Source of the DNA: JAVKFY01 sp040223615
GTDB lineage: Bacteria > Pseudomonadota > Alphaproteobacteria > GCA-2731375
NCBI GenBank assembly: GCA_040223615.1
Contig: JAVKFY010000057.1
Coordinates: 1 to 46,237 of the forward strand
Reading direction: 5' to 3'
DNA length: 46,237 bases
Shown: positions 6,317 through 14,684 of the stretch, piece after piece
Numbering within the stretch: the stretch's first letter is position 1
How the letters are laid out: the number at the start of each line of letters is the position of its first letter
Program-made: the position numbers and the translations under genes
The notes under the pieces: generated by a model
What the model saw: only the letters and a program-made list of their open reading frames with translations
The model's database searches: none
Told to the model about the DNA's origin: nothing

Positions 6317-7855
6317 ATGACCACGATCAGCCGCCGTCGCCTGCTGACCACCGCCGCATCGGCGCCGGTCGCGGCCAGCCTGCTGCCCGGCCTCACCAGC
6401 GCCGCCGCGCATTCCGATACGCTGACCATCGCCTACAACGTCGTGCTGCCGTCGTGGGACCCGACGGTCGGCCTGTCGGCGGTGAACCCGACCATCCAGT
6501 CGATCTACAAGTCGGTGTTCGACCAGTATGTCGACCAGAACCCGGACCTGTCGTTCAAGCCCGGCCTGCTGACCAAATGGGGCTGGAACGAAGATCGGAC
6601 CAAGGTGTCCATGACGGTGCGCGAGGGCGCCTTCTGGCACGACGGCTCGGCGGTCACGGCCGAGGACGTCGCATGGTCGCTGGAGCGCGCCGGCAACGAG
6701 GCGACCGGCAACCCGATCCAGTTCATCTGGGGCAAGATCGGCAACCTCCAGGTCGACGGCAACACCGTCACCGCCGACGTGAAGGCGTTCGAGCCGACGC
6801 TGTTCAAGTGGATGGCGTTCCTCACCGCCTACATACTGCCCAAGGCCTACTACGAGAAGGTCGGCGCGGAGGGTTTCGAGACCGCGCCGGTCGGCAGCGG
6901 CCCCTACATGGTGGAACAGTTCGAGCGCAACGCCTTCGTGCGGCTGAAGCGGTTCGACAAGTACTGGGGCCCGAAGCCGGCCTTCGAGACCGTGGTGTTC
7001 AAGTTCGTGCCCGACGCCACCAGTCGCGTCGCCGAGGTGGAGAGCGGCGCGTCCGATATCACCATCGAGATCCCCTACGAGGAGTACGACCGGCTGTCGA
7101 AAAAGCCCGGCCTGAAGGGTGCGACCACGCCGGTCTCGGATATCGGCATGATCTTCCTCAACGACGTCGGCCCGATGGAGGACAAGAACGTGCGCCAGGC
7201 CGCCGCCTTCGCGATCGACAAGAAGGCGATCGTGGAGCGTCTGCTGCGCGGCTACGGGGTGCCGATCGACACGCTGGAGGCACCGCAGTATGCCGCTTTC
7301 GATCCGACCATCTCGGTGCCGCACGATCCGCAGCGCGCGGTGAAGCTGCTGGCCGAGTCCGGCTATGGCAAGGACAACCCGGTCAAGTTCAAGATTCAGA
7401 CCACGCGCGGCTTCAAGCCGAAAGACTATGAGATGATCCAGGCGATCGTCGGCATGTGGCGCAAGGTCGGCATCGAGGCCGAGATCGAGGTCTACGAGAT
7501 CGCCAAGCACTACGAGCTGCGCGCGCGCGACGAATTGGCGCCGGCGGCGTTCTACAACTGGGGCAACTCGATCGGCGATCCGTCGACCTCGACCGGCTTC
7601 GCCATGTTCGGGCCGTCGCCACACTCGGTGTGGGACACCGACGATCTCGACGGCATGATCGGCCCGCTGTGGGGCGAGGGCGACGAGGCCAAGCGGATCG
7701 CCGGCTGGAAGGCGGTCGACCGCTATATCGCCGAGAACGCCTACGTGATCCCGCTGCTGCAGTACGTGCAGCCGATCGTCTACCGCGACGGCCTGAAGGT
7801 GACGCCGCACGTCGCCAACTTCATCCTGCCGCAGAACGTCTCGCCGGCGGGGTAG
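6317..7855 (+). CDS. ABC transporter substrate-binding protein, dipeptide/oligopeptide type (SBP_bac_5), Tat-exported
   Basis: The 512-residue protein opens with a twin-arginine signal (SRRRLL at 5-10), a hydrophobic alanine-rich stretch and a probable cleavage after AAAH near residue 32. The mature part reads as a class C binding protein: TVREGAFWHDGSAVTAEDVAWSL, VGSGPYMVEQF, NVRQAAAFAIDKKAIVERLL, and a C-terminal lobe. It would deliver a peptide or another organic solute to the permeases encoded downstream. The ligand cannot be read off. Between this gene and the first permease lie 166 bp with two hairpins, a common arrangement for making more binding protein than membrane parts. Confidence 0.88.
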   Translation: MTTISRRRLLTTAASAPVAASLLPGLTSAAAHSDTLTIAYNVVLPSWDPTVGLSAVNPTIQSIYKSVFDQYVDQNPDLSFKPGLLTKWGWNEDRTKVSMTVREGAFWHDGSAVTAEDVAWSLERAGNEATGNPIQFIWGKIGNLQVDGNTVTADVKAFEPTLFKWMAFLTAYILPKAYYEKVGAEGFETAPVGSGPYMVEQFERNAFVRLKRFDKYWGPKPAFETVVFKFVPDATSRVAEVESGASDITIEIPYEEYDRLSKKPGLKGATTPVSDIGMIFLNDVGPMEDKNVRQAAAFAIDKKAIVERLLRGYGVPIDTLEAPQYAAFDPTISVPHDPQRAVKLLAESGYGKDNPVKFKIQTTRGFKPKDYEMIQAIVGMWRKVGIEAEIEVYEIAKHYELRARDELAPAAFYNWGNSIGDPSTSTGFAMFGPSPHSVWDTDDLDGMIGPLWGEGDEAKRIAGWKAVDRYIAENAYVIPLLQYVQPIVYRDGLKVTPHVANFILPQNVSPAG

Positions 7856-7898
7856 TTCACCGACTGCGCCCGTTGCAGCATCCCCCACCTCACCCCGA

Positions 7899-7972
7899 CC
7901 CCCTCCGCCCCCAAGGGCGGAGGGGGAGCGTACCGGCACCGACGCTTCGTCCCCCTCCGCCCTTCAGGGGGA
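7899..7972. repeat. Two hairpins between the binding-protein and permease genes
   Basis: CCCCCTCCGCCC (7899-7910) pairs with GGGCGGAGGGGG (7915-7926) around CCAA. A second stem, TCCCCCT (7950-7956) with AGGGGGA (7966-7972), follows. The first hairpin shares its core and a preceding CACCTCACC-like lead with the repeat at 5741-5775. Lying inside an operon, it probably lowers read-through into the permease genes or protects the upstream message. The rest of 7856-8021 holds nothing recognizable. Confidence 0.6.
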
Positions 7973-8021
7973 AGGAGACAGGAGAGGTAGGCCTTCGCCA
8001 GAAGACGGAGCGTCGGGGCGC

Positions 8022-9029
8022 GTGAACGCCACCTATCTCGCGCGGCGGCTGCTGCTGGCGATCCCGACGCTGGCGGGGGTGGCGGTGATCGTGTTCGTGC
8101 TGTTGCGCGTGGTACCGGGCGATCCGATCGCGATGATGATCCCACCCGGCGCCGGCGAGGACGACATCGAGCGGCTGCGCGCGCTGTACGGACTCGACCT
8201 GCCGATCTGGCAACAGTTCCTGGCCTGGCTCGGCGACGTGGCGGTGGGCGACTTCGGCACCTCGATCAGCCTGCGCCAGAACGTGCTCGGGCTGGTGCTG
8301 AGCCGCCTGCCCGCGACACTGGAACTGGCCGCCGTCGCCATGCTGCTCGCGCTCGCCATCGGTCTCACCTTGGGTCTCGTCGCGACGCGCTGGCGCGGAC
8401 ACTGGCCGGAGGCCGGCACCGACGGCATCGTCGGTCTGGCATTGGCGGTGCCAGACTTCCTCTGGGCGCTGGTCTTCGTGCTGCTGCTGGGCGTGGCCTG
8501 GCCGGTGCTGCCGATCTCCGGCCGGCTCGATCCGCGTCTGGGCCTTGAATTCACAACGTCGTTCTACCTGATCGAGAGCCTGGTCACCGGCCGCTTCGCC
8601 GTCGCCGGCATGCTGCTCTCCCACCTCCTGTTGCCCGCCACCGCCCTCGCCCTGCCGCTGGCCTCGGTCATCGCACGGGTGCTGAAGACCTCGATGGCGG
8701 AGGTGATGGGCGAGGACTACATCCTGATGGCCCGCGTCAAGGGCTTCGGTGCCTGGCGCGTGATCCTGGGCGAGGCGCTGCGCAACGCGCTGATCCCGAC
8801 CGTCACACTATCGGGTGTGCAGTTCACCTTCCTGGTCGGCGGCACGGTGCTGATCGAACGCATCTTCAGCTATCCCGGCATCGGCAACATGGCGATCGGC
8901 GCGGTGATCGAGCGCGACCTGCCGCTGATCCAGGGCCTGATCCTCACCTTCGCGGTGCTGTTCATCGCGGTGAACCTGATCATCGACATGGCCATGGTCT
9001 GGCTCGACCCGCGCGTGCGCCATGGCTGA
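8022..9029 (+). CDS. ABC transporter permease, DppB-like
   Basis: The 335-residue inner-membrane protein has a first helix at about 10-30 (LLLAIPTLAGVAVIVFVLL) followed by RVVPGDP, the diagnostic N-terminus of DppB/OppB proteins. A periplasmic segment and about five more helices come next. The cytoplasmic coupling loop reads MGEDYILMARVKGFGAWRVI before ALRNALIPTVT. It would pair with the next protein to form the transport channel. It starts at GTG 8022 and overlaps the next gene by 8 bp. Confidence 0.88.
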   Translation: MNATYLARRLLLAIPTLAGVAVIVFVLLRVVPGDPIAMMIPPGAGEDDIERLRALYGLDLPIWQQFLAWLGDVAVGDFGTSISLRQNVLGLVLSRLPATLELAAVAMLLALAIGLTLGLVATRWRGHWPEAGTDGIVGLALAVPDFLWALVFVLLLGVAWPVLPISGRLDPRLGLEFTTSFYLIESLVTGRFAVAGMLLSHLLLPATALALPLASVIARVLKTSMAEVMGEDYILMARVKGFGAWRVILGEALRNALIPTVTLSGVQFTFLVGGTVLIERIFSYPGIGNMAIGAVIERDLPLIQGLILTFAVLFIAVNLIIDMAMVWLDPRVRHG

Positions 9030-9846
9030 GCCGCGCATCTGGGCCGGCGGCGCCGTGCTGGCCACGCTGGTCGCCGTCGCGCTGCTGGCGCCGTGGCTGG
9101 CACCGCACGACCCGCTGGCGCAGGACCTGCTGGCCGGACAGTTACCGCCATTCTGGCTCGCCGGCGCCGATCCTCTGTACCCGCTCGGCACCGACAGTCT
9201 GGGGCGCGACCTGCTGTCACGGCTGATCTACGGTGCGCGGGTGGCGCTCACTGTCGCGGTGGTGGCATCGGCGCTGGCGGCGCTTCTGGGCACGGCGCTG
9301 GGCCTGGTGGCGGGCTGGTTCGGCGGCTGGGCCGACATGGCGATCTCGCGTCTCATCGATATCTGGATGGCGTTCCCGCCGGTGCTGCTGTCGATCGTGC
9401 TGGTGGCGGTGATCGGCGCCGGACTGCCGGCCGTGATCATCGCCATCGTCATCGTCGACTGGACCCGGTTCGCCCGGGTAATCCGCGCCGAGGCGATCCA
9501 GCAACGCGGCCGCGACTACATCACCTCGGCCGTCACCATCGGCCTCGGCCGCTGGGCGATCCTGCTGCGCGAGATCCTGCCCAACGTGCTGCCGCTGCTG
9601 CTGGTGCTGTTGACGCTCGAAATGGGCGTGGCGGTGATCGTGGAGGCGATCCTCAGCTTCGTCGGCCTGTCGGTCAGCTCCGACTCGCCAACCTGGGGCG
9701 GCCTGATCGCCGAGGGGCGGCAATATATCCACCAGGCGTGGTGGGTGATGGTGGCGCCGATCTGCTGCCTGATCGTCGTCGTGGTCGGGCTGAACGCGCT
9801 CGGCGACGGCCTGAAGAACGCGCTCGATCCGGTTCTGAGAAGATGA
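9022..9846 (+). CDS. ABC transporter permease, DppC-like
   Basis: The 274-residue protein has an N-terminal helix, the LAPHDPLAQD and YPLGTDSLGRDLLSRLIYGAR blocks typical of DppC/OppC permeases, and about six membrane segments. The coupling loop is around RDYITSAVTIGLGRWAILLR. Its start lies within the end of the DppB-like gene, and its stop overlaps the next ATG (ATGA at 9843-9846), so the transporter subunits are made from one coupled message. Confidence 0.88.
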   Translation: MAEPRIWAGGAVLATLVAVALLAPWLAPHDPLAQDLLAGQLPPFWLAGADPLYPLGTDSLGRDLLSRLIYGARVALTVAVVASALAALLGTALGLVAGWFGGWADMAISRLIDIWMAFPPVLLSIVLVAVIGAGLPAVIIAIVIVDWTRFARVIRAEAIQQRGRDYITSAVTIGLGRWAILLREILPNVLPLLLVLLTLEMGVAVIVEAILSFVGLSVSSDSPTWGGLIAEGRQYIHQAWWVMVAPICCLIVVVVGLNALGDGLKNALDPVLRR

Positions 9847-10688
9847 GCGCGCTCACGGTCGACGACCTTCACCTCGCCATCGGCAAGACGTCGGTGCTGC
9901 GCGGCGTGTCGCTCGACCTGCCGGCCGGCAGCGTGCACGGGCTGGTCGGCGAGAGCGGCGCCGGCAAGACCATGGTCGCCCGCGCGGTGCTCGGCATCAC
10001 GCCGCGCCGGGCGCGGATCACGGCCGGGCGCATCGCCATCGCCGGCCAGGACGTGACCGCCGGCAAGCGCCCGCTGGGCAAGGGCGTGGCGCTGATCCCG
10101 CAGGATCCGATATCGGCGCTGAACCCGGTGCATCGGATCGGCCGGCAGATCGGCGACGCGCTGCGCCTGCATCTCGGGCTGGACCGCAAGGCGACGGACA
10201 CCCGCGTGCTGGAACTGCTCGACCACGTGCATATCCGCGAACCGGAACGCGTCGCACGGCAATACCCGCACGAGCTCTCCGGCGGCATGCGACAGAGAGT
10301 CCTGATCGCCGCCGCCTTCGCCTGCCGCCCGCCGCTGATCATCGCCGACGAGCCGACCACGGCGCTGGACGTGACTGTGCAGCGCCAGATCCTGCGCCTG
10401 ATCCGCGAGTTGCAGCGCGAGGCCGGCACCGCGATCCTGTTCGTCACGCACGATCTCGGCGTGGTCGCCAAGGTCTGCGATCAGGTCAGCGTCATGCACG
10501 CCGGTCGCATCGTCGAACAAGCCCCGGTCGAGACCATCTTCGCCGCGCCGGCGCACGCGTACACGGCCGCGCTGTTCCAGGCGACGCCGCGCTACGACCG
10601 CCCCGCCGATGCCCTGCGGCCGGTCCCGGCGAACTTGCACGACGACTTGCTGGCCGAAGCCGCCGCCTATGACCGGGCGCGGCGATGA
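9843..10688 (+). CDS. ABC transporter ATP-binding protein, DppD-like
   Basis: The 281-residue ATPase has Walker A GESGAGKT at 36-43, a Q-loop in PQDPISALNP, signature LSGGMRQR from 145, Walker B ending in Asp169-Glu170 and the H-loop in THDLGVV. It is one of the two unequal ATPases expected for a peptide transporter, the partner being the following gene. It lacks most of the C-terminal cysteine-containing extension that long DppD proteins use for an iron-sulfur cluster and stops soon after the fold. The stop overlaps the next start (ATGA at 10685-10688). Confidence 0.87.
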   Translation: MSALTVDDLHLAIGKTSVLRGVSLDLPAGSVHGLVGESGAGKTMVARAVLGITPRRARITAGRIAIAGQDVTAGKRPLGKGVALIPQDPISALNPVHRIGRQIGDALRLHLGLDRKATDTRVLELLDHVHIREPERVARQYPHELSGGMRQRVLIAAAFACRPPLIIADEPTTALDVTVQRQILRLIRELQREAGTAILFVTHDLGVVAKVCDQVSVMHAGRIVEQAPVETIFAAPAHAYTAALFQATPRYDRPADALRPVPANLHDDLLAEAAAYDRARR

Positions 10689-12250
10689 CCTTGCTGAGGG
10701 CGGAAATGCTGAGCCTGGCGCTGCCGAACCGCGCGGCGAAACCGTTGCTCGGACCGGCGCCGATGCTGCCGATCCTCAATGGCATCAACCTGGAGCTGGC
10801 GGCCGGCGAGTCGCTGGCGCTGGTCGGCGAGAGCGGCTCGGGCAAAACCACACTGGGCCGCACCTTGCTGCGGCTCTACAGGCCGACCGACGGGCATCTC
10901 GCCTTCGACGGGCGCGACATCACCGACCTGGAGGAAGACGCATTGCGGCCGTTGCGCGCCGACATGCAGATGATCTTCCAGGACCCGCTGTCGTCGCTGA
11001 ACCCGCGCCGGCGCGTCGGCGCCACCATCGCGCAGCCGCTGCTCGCCTATGGCCGCATCGAGGCGAAGGATGCCGGGCGGGCGGCCGACGCGTTGCTGGA
11101 ACGGGTCGGGCTGCCGGCCGCCTTCGCCCGACGCTTCCCGCACGAGCTGTCCGGCGGGCAGCGCCAGCGTGTCGGCATCGCGCGCGCCATCGCGCTCAAG
11201 CCCAAGCTCGTCGTGGCTGACGAGATCGTTTCCGGCCTCGATGTTTCCACACAGGCGCAGATTCTCGACCTGCTGCGCGAGCTGAGGCGAGACCTTGGCC
11301 TGGCGCTGATCTTCATCAGCCATGACCTGTCCGTCGTGCGCGTGCTGTGCGAGCGGGCCATGGTGTTGCGCCAGGGCCGCGTCGCCGAACAGGGCGCGAC
11401 GGCGGCGCTGTTCGCGAAACCGCGCCATCCCTATACCCGCGCCCTGCTGGACGCGATCCCCCTGCCCGAGGTCGATCCAGCCTGGAGTGACCGGCCGGGC
11501 ATCGAAGAAGGAGTCCCCGGTATGAAGATTTCCGGAGCCACCGCACTGGTCACCGGTGCCAGCCGCGGCATGGGCCGCGCTTTCGTGGAAGCGCTGATCG
11601 CCGCAGGCGCCGCCAAGGTCTACGCCGCCGCGCGCGATCCGGCCACCGTCGCCGACCTGGCCGGCGACAAGGTTGTGCCGTTGCGGCTCGACGTCACCGA
11701 GCCGGAACAAGTCGCCGCCGCCGCGCGGCAATGCGACGACGTGAACCTGCTGATCAACAATGCCGGCGTGAACCGGATGTCCGGCCTGCTCGATGCCGAC
11801 GGCGTGGCGGCGGCGCGGGCGGAAATCGAGACCAACTATTTCGGCACGCTGGCGATGTGTCGTGCCTTCGCGCCGGTCCTCGGCGCCAAGGGTGGCGGCG
11901 CCATCGTCAACATGATGACGATCCTGGCGCGGGTGAACCTGCCGCTGATGGGTTCCTACTGCGCCTCCAAGGCCGCCGGCCTGAGCCTGACCCAGGGCGT
12001 GCGCGCCGAGCTGGCGGCGCAAGGCACGCTGGTGATGGCGGTGATGCCGGGCGCTGTCAACACCGAGATGTCGAAGGACTTTCCCCCGCCCAAGGCAGCG
12101 CCTGCGGAGATCGTGCAGGCGACGCTGAAGGGGCTCGAAGCGGGCGACGAGGAAGTCTACGCCGGCGACATGGCGCAAGGCGTCAGCCAGGGCCTCGCCG
12201 CCGATCCGAAGGCAGTGGAGAAGGAGTTCGCAGGGTACTTGCCGGGCTAG
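10685..12250 (+). CDS. Fused ORF: DppF-like ABC ATPase joined to a short-chain dehydrogenase/reductase
   Basis: One frame of 521 codons encodes two unrelated domains. Residues 1 to about 265 are an ABC ATPase (Walker A GESGSGKT 48-55, signature LSGGQRQR from 155, Asp179-Glu180, HDLSVV) ending like a DppF protein at HPYTRALLDAIPLPEV. From Met280 there is a complete SDR of about 242 residues: TGASRGMG, NNAG, and YCASK with Tyr146 and Lys150 counted from that methionine, with Thr in place of the usual active-site Ser 13 residues before the Tyr. No stop separates them, but a ribosome binding site and ATG lie at the joint (11508-11524), so the SDR may also be made alone. The C-terminal half could equally be an ordinary gene whose upstream stop was lost by a small frameshift: a TGA lies at 11487-11489 in another frame. 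Confidence 0.75.
   Translation: MTLLRAEMLSLALPNRAAKPLLGPAPMLPILNGINLELAAGESLALVGESGSGKTTLGRTLLRLYRPTDGHLAFDGRDITDLEEDALRPLRADMQMIFQDPLSSLNPRRRVGATIAQPLLAYGRIEAKDAGRAADALLERVGLPAAFARRFPHELSGGQRQRVGIARAIALKPKLVVADEIVSGLDVSTQAQILDLLRELRRDLGLALIFISHDLSVVRVLCERAMVLRQGRVAEQGATAALFAKPRHPYTRALLDAIPLPEVDPAWSDRPGIEEGVPGMKISGATALVTGASRGMGRAFVEALIAAGAAKVYAAARDPATVADLAGDKVVPLRLDVTEPEQVAAAARQCDDVNLLINNAGVNRMSGLLDADGVAAARAEIETNYFGTLAMCRAFAPVLGAKGGGAIVNMMTILARVNLPLMGSYCASKAAGLSLTQGVRAELAAQGTLVMAVMPGAVNTEMSKDFPPPKAAPAEIVQATLKGLEAGDEEVYAGDMAQGVSQGLAADPKAVEKEFAGYLPG
11508..11524 (+). promoter_or_regulatory. Internal ribosome binding site and ATG for the SDR half
   Basis: AAGGAG at 11508-11513 stands eight bases before ATG 11522, in the same frame as the fused ORF. 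The ATG is exactly the first residue expected for a classical SDR (MKISGATALVTGASRGMG). This supports independent translation of the dehydrogenase in addition to, or instead of, the fusion. With that start the protein has 242 residues (11522-12250). Confidence 0.6.
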
Positions 12251-13200
12251 TGCTTCGCTCTCGGATGCGCGGCGTTGTAGGCCTTCATCAGGGCCTCGGT
12301 GTCGACCTCGGTGTAGCGCTGGGTGGTCGACAGGCTGGCATGACCGAGCAGCTCCTGGATCGTGCGTAGGTCGCCGCCGGCGGATAGCAGGTGCGTCGCG
12401 AAGGAATGACGCAGCGCGTGCGGCGTGGCGCTCTGCGGCAAACCCAGCGCGCCGCGCAGTTCGGCGACGCGGAGCTGGATGATGCGCGGACTCAGCCGCT
12501 TGCCCTTCACGCCCACGAACAACGGATCGTCCGGGCCCAGAATCATCGGGCATAGGTCGAGATACCGGTCGATGCCGGCGGCAACCGCGTCGAGCACCGG
12601 GACCAGGCGCTGCTTGCCGCCCTTGCCGTCGACCACGACCGTGTCGGCAAGCGGCGCCGCGCGCCGGTTCAGCCCCAGCGCCTCGGAGATGCGCAGGCCG
12701 CAACCGTAAAGCAGGCCGAGCACAGCGATGTCGCGCGCCTGCACCCACGGTTCGTCGGTGGCGCGGCCGACCTCGGCGACGGCGGCCAGCGCATCATCGG
12801 CGCTGAGCGGGCGCGGCAGTCGTGTACGGCGCTTCGGCGTACGCACGACCTGGATGGCGGCGTTGTCGGCCAGTCCCCGCCGGGCCAGGAAGCGAAAGAA
12901 TCCGCGTACCGCCGACAACGCCCGTGCGGTCGAGGCCGCGTCGAACCCATCGCGCTGGCGCCGGGCCAGCCAGGCGCGGAAGTCGGCCGTGCGCAAGTCG
13001 GACAATGCCGCGAGCGTCACGTCGTCGGACAGATGTTCGCTCAGGAAGGTCAGGAAGCCGCCGATGTCGCGGCGGTAGGCAGCCAGCGTCAGGTCGGCGA
13101 CGCGCCGCTCGCTCTCCAGCCAGCGCTGCCATGTCCCGAGGGCCTGGATCAGGTCGTCGCCGGCGGCGGCGAAGGCAGCTAGGCCGGGAGTTCCAGCCAT
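12247..13200 (-). CDS. xerC: Site-specific tyrosine recombinase XerC
   Basis: The 317-residue protein has a SAM-like N-terminal core-binding domain (about 12-110) and a catalytic domain with the full set of residues: Arg170 (GLRISEAL), Lys193 (GKGGKQR), His261 and Arg264 (HALRHSFATH), His287 (LGHASL) and nucleophile Tyr296. It would act with XerD at dif to resolve chromosome dimers. The ATG at 13200 overlaps the end of the DUF484 gene by 22 bp, a pairing also seen in other proteobacteria. Its TAG stop shares the four bases CTAG with the stop of the convergent dehydrogenase gene. Confidence 0.9.
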   Translation of the reverse strand: MAGTPGLAAFAAAGDDLIQALGTWQRWLESERRVADLTLAAYRRDIGGFLTFLSEHLSDDVTLAALSDLRTADFRAWLARRQRDGFDAASTARALSAVRGFFRFLARRGLADNAAIQVVRTPKRRTRLPRPLSADDALAAVAEVGRATDEPWVQARDIAVLGLLYGCGLRISEALGLNRRAAPLADTVVVDGKGGKQRLVPVLDAVAAGIDRYLDLCPMILGPDDPLFVGVKGKRLSPRIIQLRVAELRGALGLPQSATPHALRHSFATHLLSAGGDLRTIQELLGHASLSTTQRYTEVDTEALMKAYNAAHPRAKH

Positions 13201-13907
13201 CCGCGGATCAGTCGCTCCAGCAGGCGCGCCAGGAAGCCCAGCAGCTCGGTCGCCTGGCCGGCCTCGAACCGTTCGGGATCGCGGCTGCCGAGCGCCAGCA
13301 AGCCGACCGGAGCTCGGCTGCTGGCGTGCACGCGGACCAGCGCCTGGCTGCGCACCAGACCGGCGGCCGGGCCGAAGATGGCGCCGTCGCCGTGCGCGTC
13401 GGGCAGCAGTACCGCCTCGGCCCCACCCAGCAGCGTGCGCACCGTGCCAGGGTCGAGCACGTAGACGCCGTTGGTGCGGGCGCGGCGCGGCGACAACTCG
13501 TCGGCCGCCTCCACGCACAAGGTCACCGCGTCGACATCGAGGATCGCCGGCAGGTCGTGGGTGCAGACGTGGATCAGGTGCTCGAAGCCGGTCGCCTCCA
13601 GCAGCGCCAGCGCGGCGCGGTGCACCTGGCCTTGCGCGGCCTGGTTCACGCGGCTGGTGGCCAACAACTCGCGCTGGTAGCCGTCGAGCCGCGTCACCTC
13701 GGTCTGCAACCGGCGCAGCATGAACTGCTGCATGTCGAGGACGTTCTCGCCGTCGTCGCGGGCCGGCGCCGTCAGGTCGGCGAGCACGCCGGGGCGATCG
13801 TCGAAGAAGTCGGGGTTCGCGCGCAGGTAGGCCTCGACCTCGTCGGCGCTGGGGCCCTGGCTGGGCGCCGGGTTCGGCTTGCTGGTCTCCGGCTTCTCGC
13901 GCGCCAT
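13179..13907 (-). CDS. DUF484 family protein
   Basis: The 242-residue protein has the DUF484 layout: an N-terminal VEAYLRANPDFFDDRP motif, a helical linker with MQQFMLRRLQTEV (about 60-75), and a GAF-like C-terminal half ending SRDPERFEAGQATELLGFLARLLERLI. Its biochemical role is not established. The gene lies directly upstream of xerC and overlaps it, and follows fsa by 15 bp, so the three form one minus-strand operon. The N-terminal 20 residues are rich in Pro and Ser and probably unstructured. Confidence 0.85.
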   Translation of the reverse strand: MAREKPETSKPNPAPSQGPSADEVEAYLRANPDFFDDRPGVLADLTAPARDDGENVLDMQQFMLRRLQTEVTRLDGYQRELLATSRVNQAAQGQVHRAALALLEATGFEHLIHVCTHDLPAILDVDAVTLCVEAADELSPRRARTNGVYVLDPGTVRTLLGGAEAVLLPDAHGDGAIFGPAAGLVRSQALVRVHASSRAPVGLLALGSRDPERFEAGQATELLGFLARLLERLIRGWLELPA

Positions 13908-13922
13908 GCGTGGTCCGCCCGG

Positions 13923-14588
13923 TCAGTCGCGCTTCAGGATCGACTGACCGGTCTTCTGCCAGTCGGCCAGGAATGCGTCCAGGCCCTTGTCGGTCAGCGT
14001 GTGCTTGGAGAGCTGGTGGATCACGTTCGGCGGGATGGTGCAGACATCGGCGCCCAGGCGCGCGGCCTCCAGCACATGGGCCGGGCTGCGCACCGAGGCG
14101 ACCAGCACCTCCGTCGTGATCGCGTCATAGTTGTTGTAGATCTGGATAATGTCGGCGATGAGCTGCATGCCGTCGTGGCCGATGTCGTCGAGCCGGCCAA
14201 TGAACGGCGAGATGAAGGTCGCGCCGGCCTTCGCCGCCAGCAGCGCCTGATTGGCCGAGAAACACAAGGTGACGTTCACCATCGTGCCGGCCTGGGTCAG
14301 CGTGCGGCAGGCCTTCAGCCCGTCCATGGTCAGCGGCACCTTGACCGCGACGTTGGACGCCAGGGCGGCAAGCGTCCGCCCCTCCTCGACCATCGCGTCG
14401 GCTTCGGTGGCGGTGACCTCGGCGCTGACCGGACCCTCGACCAGGTCGCAGATCTCGCGCACCACCTCGAAAAAGTCGCGGCCGGACTTGGCGACCAGCG
14501 ACGGGTTGGTGGTGACGCCGTCGATCAGGCCGGTCGCCGCCAGCTCGCGAATCTCGTTCGTGTCGGCGGTATCGACGAAAAACTTCAT
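13923..14588 (-). CDS. fsa: Fructose-6-phosphate aldolase/transaldolase-like protein (TalC/FSA type)
   Basis: The 221-residue protein is the short transaldolase form. It begins MKFFVDTADTNEI, has DGVTTNPSLVAKSG at 23-36, the Schiff-base lysine Lys83 in AVKVPLT, NVTLCFSANQALLAAKAGA, and FISPFIGRLDDI. It would cleave or form a C3-C4 bond with a dihydroxyacetone-type donor in sugar-phosphate metabolism. Members of this subgroup are annotated either as FSA or as transaldolase, and the two activities cannot be told apart by eye. It leads the fsa-DUF484-xerC operon and is divergent from priA over 96 bp. Confidence 0.88.
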   Translation of the reverse strand: MKFFVDTADTNEIRELAATGLIDGVTTNPSLVAKSGRDFFEVVREICDLVEGPVSAEVTATEADAMVEEGRTLAALASNVAVKVPLTMDGLKACRTLTQAGTMVNVTLCFSANQALLAAKAGATFISPFIGRLDDIGHDGMQLIADIIQIYNNYDAITTEVLVASVRSPAHVLEAARLGADVCTIPPNVIHQLSKHTLTDKGLDAFLADWQKTGQSILKRD

Positions 14589-14684
14589 GGCCGCCGTGAT
14601 CCCGGAAACCGGGTCCCTCTTACATTTGCGGCCGCTCGCGCGGCCGACTTGTTGGTTCGTTAGCTGTCGAGCTAAGTCTACTCG

